DNA from: Neptuniibacter sp. UBA6509
Lineage (GTDB): Bacteria > Pseudomonadota > Gammaproteobacteria > Pseudomonadales > Balneatricaceae
DNA: 42,906 nucleotides
NCBI GenBank assembly: GCA_002435145.1
Contig: DJLT01000053.1
Coordinates: forward strand, 1 to 42,906
Direction: 5' to 3'
Each line of letters starts with the position of its first letter. Position 1 is the first letter of the stretch. This document shows, one piece after another, positions 1-8,170 of the stretch. The notes beneath the pieces were generated by a model. That model did no database searches, was not told the DNA's origin, and saw nothing but the letters and a program-made list of their open reading frames with translations. A program made the translations under genes and the position numbers.

Positions 1-18
1 CAATGCTGTTCACTTAAG
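1..18. repeat. IS4 left terminal inverted repeat
   Basis: CAATGCTGTTCACTTAAG is the exact reverse complement of 1399-1416. Identity stops at the next base, so 18 bp is the visible repeat length. It could extend outward beyond the window. Confidence 0.9.
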
Positions 19-1341
19 CGGTGCGGCGCGTCGATTTACTGGATATCGGGTTTTACTCATCTTCACCGTCCTGGGCCTTGAGGGTCTGGGACGGTAATTC
101 ACACAAAGCTCTCCAATACCTGACCTAAGATGGGCTAAGCGAGTGCCTGTTTTTGACACAGGATGTGCTTGAGCCATCACAATGAGTTGACTCGCGATAT
201 AGCAGCAAGCAGCTTTAAAGCTCATCTCACCAGGCGTTTTCTGATAAGCAATAGCCGCCTGTCCTGCCTCTCGGCGCACGACATTATATGCAAGCAATAA
301 GCTCCAAACCTCCTGATAGATCAAGTCGACCTTTTTGCTACGTAGTGTCAGAGCATTGTGATTCATGGAACTTTTAATATCTCTGAAGCCCAACTCTATC
401 TCCCATCTCTCATGGTATAACTCCGCCACCCTTTCGGTATCATATTGTGCGTAAGGCAATGAGGTATAAACGGTTTTCTCCACACCGTTGATGTCATAGG
501 TCACTGCGCGAACGTCCCAGCTTTCGGGCAGACTCGGGTTACGTTTTCTTGCTTGAGCCGAAACCTTCATGCGAAGTAGCTTGTCGTGTGTGTTGTAACT
601 CTCAACCTCCTCATAAACCAAGCCTTTACGTGCGGGAATCAACCAATGACGGTTATCTCCATGAATACCAATATTGAGTAAAAGATCCGCACCCCAAAAA
701 CCTTTGTCTAGCAACGTGACTGAATGATCTGGAATACGAGAGATAAAACTCTCTGCCATTCGTATTTCACCTTTACGGTAGGGGCTTATTTGAGCATCCA
801 ACATGATATGGGAGCGCGTATTCATGAGCCCAACTAAGCGCATCACAGGATACGGTGTTTTCCGATTAGTTGAGGTATTACCCGAGCCAAAATGCTCGCG
901 TAACTCGGGCGTATCAGGGGTCCGAAACAGCGCACCATCAACCGCTAATACCTGCAACCCATTCCAATCATCATCGGGATATCGTTCTCGTCCCCAGTGT
1001 GAACCTGTTTTGCGAAATAGCCATTCAAGTGGTTGCGGCCCTAAGCGTTGGCGAGCTGTGGATATACCGCTTTTTGCCAGCAGGCTTTCATTAGCTAAGC
1101 CTTGTGCGCAGATGTTTAATCGCCGCGCCACATCAGACATAGGCTCATCCCTGAAGAGCGACATACCCAGCACCAACCAAAGCACTTGATCGGTCGGTAA
1201 TCGTCTTCTGCGAATGGTGGCACTTTGAGTCAGGGTCAGGGCAGATTCAACCCATTCAACGGGAATATTCTGAGAGAAGGTGCTTTGATCTGAAAATTGA
1301 TGAAGATCGTCAATATCGAGCAAGGTTTGGTGCAAAGGCAT
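10..1341 (-). CDS. IS4-family transposase (DDE)
   Basis: This 443-residue DDE transposase catalyses cut-and-paste movement of the surrounding IS. The N-terminal part (about 1-110) resembles the IS4 N-terminal domain and the rest the DDE_Tnp_1 fold. Likely catalytic residues are Asp135 (AVDGALF), Asp212 (LLDKGFWG) and Glu316 in the IS4 signature YHERWEIELGFRDIK, which fits Y-x2-R-x3-E-x6-K exactly. The frame is intact and full length for the family. The stop codon lies inside the left end of the element, overlapping the inverted repeat at 10-18. There is no clear ribosome-binding site: a terminator-like hairpin with a T-run abuts the ATG, which should keep expression low and block read-through from outside. 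Confidence 0.95.
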   Translation of the reverse strand: MPLHQTLLDIDDLHQFSDQSTFSQNIPVEWVESALTLTQSATIRRRRLPTDQVLWLVLGMSLFRDEPMSDVARRLNICAQGLANESLLAKSGISTARQRLGPQPLEWLFRKTGSHWGRERYPDDDWNGLQVLAVDGALFRTPDTPELREHFGSGNTSTNRKTPYPVMRLVGLMNTRSHIMLDAQISPYRKGEIRMAESFISRIPDHSVTLLDKGFWGADLLLNIGIHGDNRHWLIPARKGLVYEEVESYNTHDKLLRMKVSAQARKRNPSLPESWDVRAVTYDINGVEKTVYTSLPYAQYDTERVAELYHERWEIELGFRDIKSSMNHNALTLRSKKVDLIYQEVWSLLLAYNVVRREAGQAAIAYQKTPGEMSFKAACCYIASQLIVMAQAHPVSKTGTRLAHLRSGIGELCVNYRPRPSRPRTVKMSKTRYPVNRRAAPLK

Positions 1342-1344
1342 AAA

Positions 1345-1377
1345 AAAATCCAGCAGCCTGAATGGTTGCTGGATTTT
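1345..1377 (-). terminator. Terminator-like hairpin in the transposase leader
   Basis: An 11-bp perfect stem (AAAATCCAGCA / TGCTGGATTTT) lies between the right inverted repeat and the transposase ATG. Read on the minus strand it is followed by seven T residues that run into the start codon, so it has the form of an intrinsic terminator. Insulation of transposase genes from impinging transcription is known for other IS elements; that role here is inferred. Confidence 0.6.
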
Positions 1378-1398
1378 AACTAATCATGCTGTTTTTTT

Positions 1399-1416
1399 CT
1401 TAAGTGAACAGCATTG
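1399..1416. repeat. IS4 right terminal inverted repeat
   Basis: CTTAAGTGAACAGCATTG is the exact reverse complement of bases 1-18 and marks the right border of the IS. Confidence 0.9.
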
Positions 1417-1449
1417 CACTTTTTAGTGGCTTTTTTTGTGCTTCCTATT

Positions 1450-2106
1450 TTAGTTCTCTGTTCGAACAGCCTCTCTGGGGTATTCAATTAGAGCAATAAA
1501 GAGGCTCCCAGCCAGTATGCCTAATAGGTGTGCTGGGAAAAATAGAGTCCAGCCCTGAGATACAAAAGTGGCTTCTTGCGCGACGATCTCTATAAATGTT
1601 TTTGCTATGACCATCATAAGAGGCAATGCACCTAACAAGCCTCTATGCTCTTTATACCAGAGCCAACCCGCTAAGATCACAACAGTATAAAGAATGCCTG
1701 ATAAACCACTGTATTGTGCAATCTCCGACCACGGGGAGAGTAGATAGCCATTTAATATCAAGATACTGCAAAGTAGGGCGATTTTGAAATACTTCACTCC
1801 TTTTCTTTCGACATAACAGCCACAGACTAAAAATGTGATTAGATCCCAAAATAGATGACTGTTGGAGCTGTGAACGATATGTCCCGTTAGCAATCGCCAG
1901 TATTGATGATCCTCAATAATGGCTCTGTAATCAAAACACAGTGATTGCAGTAGAGGGAATAGATTATCTATAGCGCCTATCACTAGGGCGATACAACCGA
2001 CAGATAAAGATACCCAAGGCGTTGTTGTGCCACAGTGTTTAGCAATGCCACGACTACCGCCCCCAAGGGCGGTAGTCGTGGATAGGTTTAATCGACAGTT
2101 AGGCAT
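1450..2106 (-). CDS. Rhombosortase-like intramembrane serine protease
   Basis: This is a small rhomboid-fold membrane protein with about six hydrophobic segments. The likely catalytic pair is the Ser of YSGLSGIL (residue 136 from this start) and the His of FFPAHLLG (residue 193). A His-Ser-Asn region before an early membrane helix (HSSNSHLFWD) also fits rhomboids. Rhombosortases process proteins with GlyGly-CTERM tails, and the gene just upstream on the same strand encodes a protein with such a tail. The ATG at 2106 is preferred over the one at 2139 because AGGTGA sits five bases before it, while the longer start (229 aa) has no clear Shine-Dalgarno sequence. A perfect hairpin lies in its first codons. 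The assignment rests on motifs and context. Confidence 0.75.
   Translation of the reverse strand: MPNCRLNLSTTTALGGGSRGIAKHCGTTTPWVSLSVGCIALVIGAIDNLFPLLQSLCFDYRAIIEDHQYWRLLTGHIVHSSNSHLFWDLITFLVCGCYVERKGVKYFKIALLCSILILNGYLLSPWSEIAQYSGLSGILYTVVILAGWLWYKEHRGLLGALPLMMVIAKTFIEIVAQEATFVSQGWTLFFPAHLLGILAGSLFIALIEYPREAVRTEN
2048..2081. repeat. Perfect 15-bp palindrome inside the rhombosortase 5' end
   Basis: CCACGACTACCGCCC and its exact reverse complement are separated by the 4-base loop CCAA. The stem is GC-rich in an AT-rich neighbourhood and has no T-run, so it is not a standard terminator. It lies in the first codons of the rhombosortase frame, downstream of the VIT/VWA gene. It could be a REP-like repeat or an attenuating/processing stem. 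Only one copy is visible in the window. Confidence 0.75.
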
Positions 2107-2198
2107 GTGAGTCACCTGTAGGTTAACGTCAGTTTTCATCTGATGTCGCTCATGCTTAAAGCGAGTTTTGTTTGGTGCTTTTTTAAAAGCTTTGCTAT

Positions 2199-4655
2199 TT
2201 ATTTTTTAAAGCGATGTAGCTGCACCAGTGCAATCGCTGCGGCTATGAAGATTACTAGCCAGGGTGATACGGCACCACCACCTGAACCCGAACGGCTTGG
2301 CTGGACAGACGCACGCTGCTGGCTTTGTACTGGCTGGCTCGCTGCTGAATTGTTAGGCCTTTGTTTAGAAGAAGAGTGTTTAGAAGAAGAGTGTTTAGAG
2401 GAAGAGTGTTGTGAGGACGAAGGCTGAGCAGTTGATTGATCAACAAACATAGGTTTCTTTTGATCAACTCTATGCTGTTGAGATTGAATTGTGTTGTTTA
2501 AACGAAGTTCACGTGCTGTGTTTTCTTTAACCGTACGAGCCTTGTTTGTGCGCTGAATGTTAAGCGCTTTGAAAACCTCTTCACGAACAACCAGCATAGA
2601 TGTGTAATCTGTCACAAGCCCGTACTCGACTGCTGTATCAACAATAGCTTGTTCGCTGTCTTTATCACTGCCTAAGTAGTCCAATTGGGCTTGTAACTCT
2701 TCTATCGCCGTGAATGCCCAAAGGCGTTCAAGTTCGGGATGATGTGATGCCTGTTCCGGTAGATTAAAACGTGTCATGTAAGTTTTCTTCTCTCCGTTGA
2801 TAGTTCCTGTCAATTTTACGCTGGCTTCTCCAGCTTTATAGTAGTGGCCCAGAACAGTTAACTGTTGGCCGTGATAAAGCGTGTTCGATAAAGCGGGTGT
2901 TACAAGATCCTTGCTTCGTACGCCATCGACTTCAATGGTTACGTTACGCATGGCTGCATGGCTCATTTTTCCTTTGGCTAGCATTAACTGACCGCTAATA
3001 TCATCAGCATTCGATATAGACATCGCAAAACCATTTGAAAGTTCAGTCATTCCCTCAAGTAGAGGACGGTTAGCGCTATTGCCCATTATGAAGGTGAATA
3101 AACGCACATCACGATTTTCAAGTAATTTAAGAAACTTTGACTTCTCAGTTGTACCGACATTAGCAACGCCGTCGGTGACTAGAACAACCGCAGTGCTTCG
3201 ATCGCTATCTAGTTGATTAATACCATTCTTAAGGCCTGCATAAAGGTTAGTGCCCTTATTGGGTGTAACCTGATCAAGTTTCTGGATAATGCGATTCACA
3301 TTGTTTTGATCTGCTGGAAGGTAGCCCTTGGTGAAGTTACTGGCTTGATCATTAAACAGAACCACTTTAAATCGATCTTGAGGGTTTAAATCACTTAAGC
3401 CTTGACGAACACCTTCAACCAGAGTGGAGAACTTACCCTGCATCGAACCAGAGATATCTAGAATGAAAACCCAATCACGCCCTTGTGTTAATGGCGGTAG
3501 ATCTGTACCGGGTGTTAGGGTGAGTTTGTATGTGCCCTTAGAGTCATTTGATTCTTTATAAGCAATCATATCGACACTGGCTGGTAAATTTGGCGCATGC
3601 CTCCAATAGAGCAAAATGTCCTGATCGAGGCGCGTTACTGTTGTAGGGGCTTTTGTAGGTACAGCAGAGAACGATTCTGAGGTGACCGCTTGGGTTTGAG
3701 ATTCAGAGCTATCAGTGGATGTCAGTTCACGCACACCTAATGGCAATGGAGCTACATTATCAGCAACATGGTTGTGATTTTGGCTTTCATGAGTGACCGT
3801 TATATCAATCGGCTGATCAGCTATTGCCGCTTTTAGAGCTCTTTGGTTTATGGATGTATCGTTTATTGAGTTAGTGTGATTGTTTGATGAGCTATTCATC
3901 TGTTTAGCAGAATTGATAAGACTCGCTTGCCACTCATGAGCGCCTGTTTGCTGTAATGAGGCGTTTGGGTGTTTAGGCATACGTAATCCATCTACTGGAT
4001 AGCTGGTGCGTAGTTTAACGTTAAAAGAGAACTGCTCTTCTACTGTTTCGTTACGATCCCAAAAACTAAGCGCTTCCTGATCAACACCGCCATCTTCAAG
4101 CGGATAGACATAACGGCCAATGCCTGTATCTGTCTGTGTATTTTGCAGGTAGACCAGCCTGATTTTTACATCTTGATTGGCTTTGACAGGGAAGACTGAG
4201 ATATCGAAGGTTTTATAACTGTCTTTTTCCACTAGCGCGGTTTCACGGCCTTGCTGTTTTTCTTGTTCATAGATCTGTCTGGCTTGTTTCTTTTCAACCA
4301 CCTCACCTGTGACGGGCATACCATCGATCCAATAACTGAACTCTCCTACCGCTGCTTTGGCTGGAACTGGAAACGAATAAATTGCCTCTAGGTCTTGGGG
4401 GTTAGGGTTATGGAAAATCTGTTCTACTGTGGTGGTAGCGTACATGTCTTCGATAACAACATTAACGTGGTGCTCCTTAATACTGAGTTCTGAATAAGTA
4501 GAGTTACTAGGTTTTAGCAAACCTGCGGCTTCAACCGCAGGAGAATCTAGCAGCATCACCCCTAAACCAATACTAAGGCTGACGCCTAGAAAATGTTTGT
4601 AGCCGGAACTCTTTGGTTTTGGGTTTAAAGTTGTTTCATGTGAATTATTCATCAC
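2199..4655 (-). CDS. VIT/VWA-domain surface protein with GlyGly-CTERM-like tail
   Basis: This 818-residue exported protein has a hydrophobic signal segment (about 22-43) and a VIT domain (about 50-180). A VWA domain (about 395-560) has the MIDAS motif D400-I-S402-G-S404 for metal-dependent ligand binding. A vault-type C-terminal region follows, then a Ser/Lys/His/Gln-rich linker (about 745-785). It ends in Gly-Ser-Gly-Gly-Gly, a hydrophobic helix (SPWLVIFIAAAIALV) and a basic end (HRFKK). The body resembles the family named 'marine proteobacterial sortase target protein', whose members normally end in an LPXTG-type signal. None is present here. The tail instead fits GlyGly-CTERM, and the rhombosortase-like gene follows 92 bp downstream. 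Likely role: a surface-displayed or secreted adhesion-type protein; ligand unknown. Confidence 0.85.
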   Translation of the reverse strand: MMNNSHETTLNPKPKSSGYKHFLGVSLSIGLGVMLLDSPAVEAAGLLKPSNSTYSELSIKEHHVNVVIEDMYATTTVEQIFHNPNPQDLEAIYSFPVPAKAAVGEFSYWIDGMPVTGEVVEKKQARQIYEQEKQQGRETALVEKDSYKTFDISVFPVKANQDVKIRLVYLQNTQTDTGIGRYVYPLEDGGVDQEALSFWDRNETVEEQFSFNVKLRTSYPVDGLRMPKHPNASLQQTGAHEWQASLINSAKQMNSSSNNHTNSINDTSINQRALKAAIADQPIDITVTHESQNHNHVADNVAPLPLGVRELTSTDSSESQTQAVTSESFSAVPTKAPTTVTRLDQDILLYWRHAPNLPASVDMIAYKESNDSKGTYKLTLTPGTDLPPLTQGRDWVFILDISGSMQGKFSTLVEGVRQGLSDLNPQDRFKVVLFNDQASNFTKGYLPADQNNVNRIIQKLDQVTPNKGTNLYAGLKNGINQLDSDRSTAVVLVTDGVANVGTTEKSKFLKLLENRDVRLFTFIMGNSANRPLLEGMTELSNGFAMSISNADDISGQLMLAKGKMSHAAMRNVTIEVDGVRSKDLVTPALSNTLYHGQQLTVLGHYYKAGEASVKLTGTINGEKKTYMTRFNLPEQASHHPELERLWAFTAIEELQAQLDYLGSDKDSEQAIVDTAVEYGLVTDYTSMLVVREEVFKALNIQRTNKARTVKENTARELRLNNTIQSQQHRVDQKKPMFVDQSTAQPSSSQHSSSKHSSSKHSSSKQRPNNSAASQPVQSQQRASVQPSRSGSGGGAVSPWLVIFIAAAIALVQLHRFKK
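2364..2408 (-). repeat. 15-bp tandem repeat, three copies, in the VWA protein linker
   Basis: Three consecutive copies of TTTAGAAGAAGAGTG (the third differs by one base) encode repeated Ser-Ser-Ser-Lys-His units in the linker before the GlyGly-CTERM tail. The unit is a multiple of three, so copy-number change would alter linker length without a frameshift. Confidence 0.85.
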
Positions 4656-4838
4656 TGGCTCCTCGTGTAATCAGTGACTTCGAGGGTGATGGTTTTGACT
4701 GTTTTTAGTTACTATTTTTAGATAAGTGACGATGAGAGGGGCTTTAAGTATTGTATTTTAATACCTCAGTGTTTTGGCCTAGTTGATTAAAGCTACGGAT
4801 CAAAGTGTGTATTAAGAAGTAGGGGCTTTCTTAGGGCG

Positions 4839-4870
4839 AAAAAAAACCGCTTATTAAAGCGGTTTTTTTT
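4839..4870 (-). terminator. Intrinsic terminator after the AgmR-like regulator
   Basis: CCGCTT / AAGCGG with a 4-base ATTA loop is flanked by an A-run on one side and a T-run on the other, so it can act in both directions. It lies 22 bp past the stop codon of the minus-strand regulator gene and separates it from the VIT/VWA gene. Confidence 0.85.
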
Positions 4871-4891
4871 AAGAGGCAGTTCTACATCTGT

Positions 4892-5560
4892 TTAGCGTTT
4901 TAGGTACTCATTGAAGTCGATGTTACCGGCAGATAGAACGGCTTGAATTCGATTATGTACACCAAGCTTTCTCAAAATAGCTGAAACATGTGCTTTTACT
5001 GTCGTTTCTGCAATATTTAGGTTGTATGCAATCTGCTTGTTTGATTCGCCTTTAGACATACGTTCTAAAACAAGTAGCTGACGGCGTGTTAAAGATGAAA
5101 GAAGTTCCGGAGGGATCTGATTATCATCTTTACGCTGCATTCTTCTATTATCAGGCTGACTTGCTCGAATAATATCAGAAGGAAGGTAAACATTACCCGC
5201 AAGGATCTGCTTAAGAGCATCAGACATCTGCTCTCGAGGTGATGATTTAGTGATGAAACCTACAGCACCGTATGTAATAGCTTGTAGAACAATCTGTTTG
5301 TCTTCTTCTGCTGAAACAATGACGACCGGCACGGTAGGGAGATCGTTTCTTAATGTAATCAGGCCATTAAGGCCGTTCATCCCAGGCATATTTAGATCAA
5401 GTAAAATTAGGTCCAGCTCTTCTTCTTTTTGTGCAATCTCCAAAGCGCTATCTAAATCTTCTGTTTCAAGTGTTTGACATCCCTCGAAGCTGTTTTCGAT
5501 AACATTACTAATGGCTTCGCGAAAAAGAGGGTGGTCATCTGCGATCAGGATCTTGTACAC
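4892..5560 (-). CDS. agmR: AgmR/ErbR-type LuxR-family response regulator
   Basis: This 222-residue regulator has a receiver domain (about 1-120; acidic pair Asp8/Asp9, phospho-acceptor Asp55 in LLDLNMPG, switch Lys in FITKSS) and a LuxR-type helix-turn-helix (about 150-215; [20 protein letters not shown]). The sequence follows the pseudomonad AgmR/ErbR regulator closely, including [21 protein letters not shown]-like text and the [10 protein letters not shown] end. In Pseudomonas this regulator (PedR1/ErbR) activates PQQ-dependent alcohol oxidation genes, which fits this locus. No partner kinase gene adjoins it. It is transcribed alone, ending at the terminator at 4839-4870. It belongs to a different subgroup from the two regulators at 14758 and 16865. 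Confidence 0.92.
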   Translation of the reverse strand: MYKILIADDHPLFREAISNVIENSFEGCQTLETEDLDSALEIAQKEEELDLILLDLNMPGMNGLNGLITLRNDLPTVPVVIVSAEEDKQIVLQAITYGAVGFITKSSPREQMSDALKQILAGNVYLPSDIIRASQPDNRRMQRKDDNQIPPELLSSLTRRQLLVLERMSKGESNKQIAYNLNIAETTVKAHVSAILRKLGVHNRIQAVLSAGNIDFNEYLKR

Positions 5561-5695
5561 AATGTATCTCCAATCTCGTTATATTTATTATAAACACTAT
5601 AAATAAGAGTCTTAACTCGTCCTGAGGTATCTTATCCCTAACATTAACGCTTACGCGCTAGTTATTACAGTAACTTTTAACGCTATTTTAATAAA

Positions 5696-6277
5696 TTAGT
5701 TATTCTCTGCCTTAAATGGCACGGGCTGAGCAGTTACAGTGTCTAAATCATGCTCAATCCAGCCATCAGAACCGTTCCGATACCAATATAAGTTGGTGTA
5801 GCCCCAGGAAGACGCACGTTTTAGTGCATTCCAAGACATCCAGCAGTCGGCTCTACAATAAATGACTAATGGGTGCTCTTTGTTGCCTTTTGTTATGTTG
5901 ACTAAATTTGAACGGAAATACTCTTCCCATGCAGGTTCAAGTTCGCCCAGACCGACATTTGGAGTCCATATACTCCCAGGAATATGTAGCCTGGGCTCTT
6001 TCTGAATGAAAACACGATTCCACTGAATGGGCTGTACATCCAAAAGAAGAACTTGGTCATCACGCTGAAGCAATTCAAGAAGTTCTTGAGTTGTCAGTGT
6101 AACTGCGTGCTCACTACTTTTAGGTGTTGGACTGCGGTATCGAACAAGTCGATAGCCATCAATGCTGAATAGCTCAAAGTTGTCTTCAGAGTCGTCAATA
6201 TCTGCATACGCTGGTAGGCTGAATGCTCCTATTAGAGAAAGCAGAATAAGACATTTCTTGAGTAATATAATGATCAC
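5696..6277 (-). CDS. PQQ-dependent catabolism-associated rhodanese-like protein (Cys-x3-Cys-Trp)
   Basis: This is a 193-residue exported protein. The N-terminus (residues 1-25, ending SLPAYA) is a signal peptide. The rest is rhodanese-like, with LLLDVQP in the first half and the active loop YCRADCWMSW, giving Cys141-x3-Cys145-Trp146. It matches the family called 'PQQ-dependent catabolism-associated CXXCW motif protein', found beside quinoprotein alcohol dehydrogenase loci. Two cysteines in the loop suggest thiol redox or sulfur-carrier chemistry in the periplasm, possibly together with the SoxYZ-like protein at 22245; this is inferred. The gene is divergent from the ABC importer operon across 169 bp. 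Confidence 0.88.
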   Translation of the reverse strand: MIIILLKKCLILLSLIGAFSLPAYADIDDSEDNFELFSIDGYRLVRYRSPTPKSSEHAVTLTTQELLELLQRDDQVLLLDVQPIQWNRVFIQKEPRLHIPGSIWTPNVGLGELEPAWEEYFRSNLVNITKGNKEHPLVIYCRADCWMSWNALKRASSWGYTNLYWYRNGSDGWIEHDLDTVTAQPVPFKAENN

Positions 6278-6446
6278 TTTCCCATCAACCTTTTAATGTC
6301 CCTATTACAACCTGCTAAAGTTGGGGTCAAAATTCTACCATCGATTAAAAAAACAGGTACGAAAGTATCATTTTGAGTCGTGAAGGGTAAGCATATGTTG
6401 GTATCTAGTTTTTTACATGCCATTAATAGCAGTTAGTAGGGCTCTT

Positions 6447-7412
6447 ATGCGACCTTTCTTACCTTTGTTTTGTTCTTTGATCTTTTCCTTAATTTCGACC
6501 TCCTTGCTAGCAAAGGAGCTGCCATCATTGCGTATAACAGTTATTGCTTCTGGAACCGTTAATTGGGAATTACAACATATAAAAGATAATAAACTAGATC
6601 ATAAATTTGGTTATGATCTAGTTATAAATAAAGTGGCAAGCTTGCCTGCTGCTCGAATTGCTATCACAGCAGGAAACGCTGATCTTATTGTTTCTGATTG
6701 GTTGTGGGCATCTGATAGAAATTCCAAAGGTGAAAATCTTCGCTTTATTCCATTCTCTAGGCAGATTGGGTCGGTTATCGCTGGAACAAGCAGTGAATTA
6801 AGAAGCTTTTCTGATCTCAAGGGGAAAAGAATAGGGATCGCAGGTGGGCCACTTAATAAGGGCTGGGTTTTGATCCGCGCAGCAGCGATGAATGATGGCG
6901 TAAATTTAGAGAAAGACGCTGAGATACAATTCGGTGCGCCGCCACTGTTGAATCAAGCAATGAAAAGCGGCCGCTTAGATATGTTAGTTACTTTTTGGCA
7001 TTATGGCGCTCGTTTAGAAGCTGAGGGTTACAAAAAGTTATATAGCTTGAGTGATTTAATGAAAGGCTTAGGTCTTGAAAGTGATGTGCCAATGTTAGGT
7101 TATCTTTATGATGCTAAATTTGGTGATCAGAATAGTGAGTTAATTAGTGGTTTCTATTCTTCCATCAACGCTGCTAAATCTGAACTTCTTGAAAATGACA
7201 GTGCTTGGCAAGCGCTTAAGCCTATTATGAAGGCTGAAAATCAAGCCATCTATAGTGCGCTCATTAACGGTTACCGCGAGGGCATTCCAAGCAAGTTAAA
7301 TGCACAGCAGATTGATGATGCCGTGCGTTTTTATGAAATAATTGATCGCCTGAAACCTTTCCCCGTGGGTGATTCACTCAATCCAGAGCTTTTTTATAAG
7401 GCTAATCAATGA
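6447..7412 (+). CDS. NitT/TauT-type ABC transporter substrate-binding protein
   Basis: This is a periplasmic binding protein of the NMT1/SsuA-like class, about 321 residues from this start. The ATG at 6447 is preferred over 6417 because it begins directly with a signal peptide (MRPFLPLFCSLIFSLISTSLLA) and has a weak GGG-rich site upstream, while 6417 has none. Recognisable parts are an early ITVIASGTVNWEL strand, DLIVSDWLWAS, and the SDLKGKRIGIAGGPLNKGW segment typical of this fold. It is the first gene of an importer operon, overlapping the permease by four bases. The ligand is unknown; the PQQ-locus setting suggests an alcohol-related substrate or cofactor. Confidence 0.85.
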   Translation: MRPFLPLFCSLIFSLISTSLLAKELPSLRITVIASGTVNWELQHIKDNKLDHKFGYDLVINKVASLPAARIAITAGNADLIVSDWLWASDRNSKGENLRFIPFSRQIGSVIAGTSSELRSFSDLKGKRIGIAGGPLNKGWVLIRAAAMNDGVNLEKDAEIQFGAPPLLNQAMKSGRLDMLVTFWHYGARLEAEGYKKLYSLSDLMKGLGLESDVPMLGYLYDAKFGDQNSELISGFYSSINAAKSELLENDSAWQALKPIMKAENQAIYSALINGYREGIPSKLNAQQIDDAVRFYEIIDRLKPFPVGDSLNPELFYKANQ

Positions 7413-8170
7413 ATACCGGTCGTTTGTTGGATCAGGTCCTAGCGATTTTTGCTCTTGTCGTGCTGTGGTGGCTTGTTTCAGTACTTGTCTCAAGTCCCTT
7501 ATTACCGACTCCTGCAGAGGTTGGTTTTGCTCTTAATAAAGAGTGGCAGCAGGACCGCCTTATGGAAAGTCTTGGTGTAACTTTACAACGAGTTGCGATT
7601 AGCTTTGTTTTCGCAATGCTGATCGGTGGAATCATCGGCGTGTTGATGGGGCGATACAAACTGTTAAATCGCGTTCTGGATCCGATACTCGTAATTTTGC
7701 TAAATATCCCTGCTTTAGTGGTCATCATTCTGCTATACATCTGGTTTGGCTTAATTGAAGTTGCAGCGGTTGCTGCGGTCATTATCAATAAACTACCCAA
7801 TGTGGCTGTTACCTTAAGAGAAGGTGGAAGGATGTTTGATCATGAGCTTGAAGAGCTTGCGGTTATGTATCGCTTTACCTTTAAGCAAAAACTCTGTGAT
7901 GTATGGTGGCCCCAGCTCTTTCCCTACATCATGATTGCTACACGCAGTGGTTTGGCTTTAATTTGGAAAATTGTACTGGTAGTAGAACTATTAGGGCGTT
8001 CTGATGGGGTGGGTTTTCAACTTCACTTAGCGTTTCAGGTGTTTGATGTTGCCACCATTTTAGCTTACAGCATTGCTTTTATCTCAGTTGTTCAGTTTAT
8101 TGAATGGTTTATTCTTCAGCCCTTAGATCGCAGGGCATCACGCTGGCAGAAGGGTAGCAGCAGTGTTTAA
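7409..8170 (+). CDS. NitT/TauT-type ABC transporter permease
   Basis: This 253-residue inner-membrane permease of the SsuC/TauC type has about six membrane helices. The conserved EAA-like cytoplasmic loop is visible around residues 145-180 (DHELEELAVMYRF, followed by a pattern ending in the WWPQLFPYI stretch). The start overlaps the binding-protein stop (ATGA), so translation is probably coupled. The ATPase gene overlaps its end by eight bases. Confidence 0.88.
   Translation: MNTGRLLDQVLAIFALVVLWWLVSVLVSSPLLPTPAEVGFALNKEWQQDRLMESLGVTLQRVAISFVFAMLIGGIIGVLMGRYKLLNRVLDPILVILLNIPALVVIILLYIWFGLIEVAAVAAVIINKLPNVAVTLREGGRMFDHELEELAVMYRFTFKQKLCDVWWPQLFPYIMIATRSGLALIWKIVLVVELLGRSDGVGFQLHLAFQVFDVATILAYSIAFISVVQFIEWFILQPLDRRASRWQKGSSSV

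Larger units (their letters stand above)
1..1416. mobile_element. IS4-family insertion sequence, apparently complete
   Basis: The element is bounded by perfect 18-bp inverted repeats at 1-18 and 1399-1416 and holds one transposase gene on the minus strand. The size (about 1.4 kb) and the Y-x2-R-x3-E-x6-K signature of the transposase fit the IS4 family. The left end coincides with the window start, so the target duplication cannot be checked. The right end lies 33 bp beyond the stop codon of the rhombosortase gene, so the insertion did not break that reading frame. Confidence 0.9.

Noticed and set aside
803-1189. Plus-strand frames inside the transposase gene
   Set aside because: They are shadows of the transposase, which has all IS4 motifs in one intact frame.
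2199-2300. LPXTG-type sortase signal at the end of the VIT/VWA protein
   Set aside because: No LPxTG or close variant is present; the Gly-rich, Trp-containing tail fits GlyGly-CTERM better. No sortase gene is in the window.
2143-2427. Plus-strand frame with repeated Leu-Glu-Glu-Glu-Cys units
   Set aside because: It is the antisense shadow of the Ser/Lys/His repeat in the VIT/VWA protein; the repeat pattern comes from the 15-bp tandem repeat.
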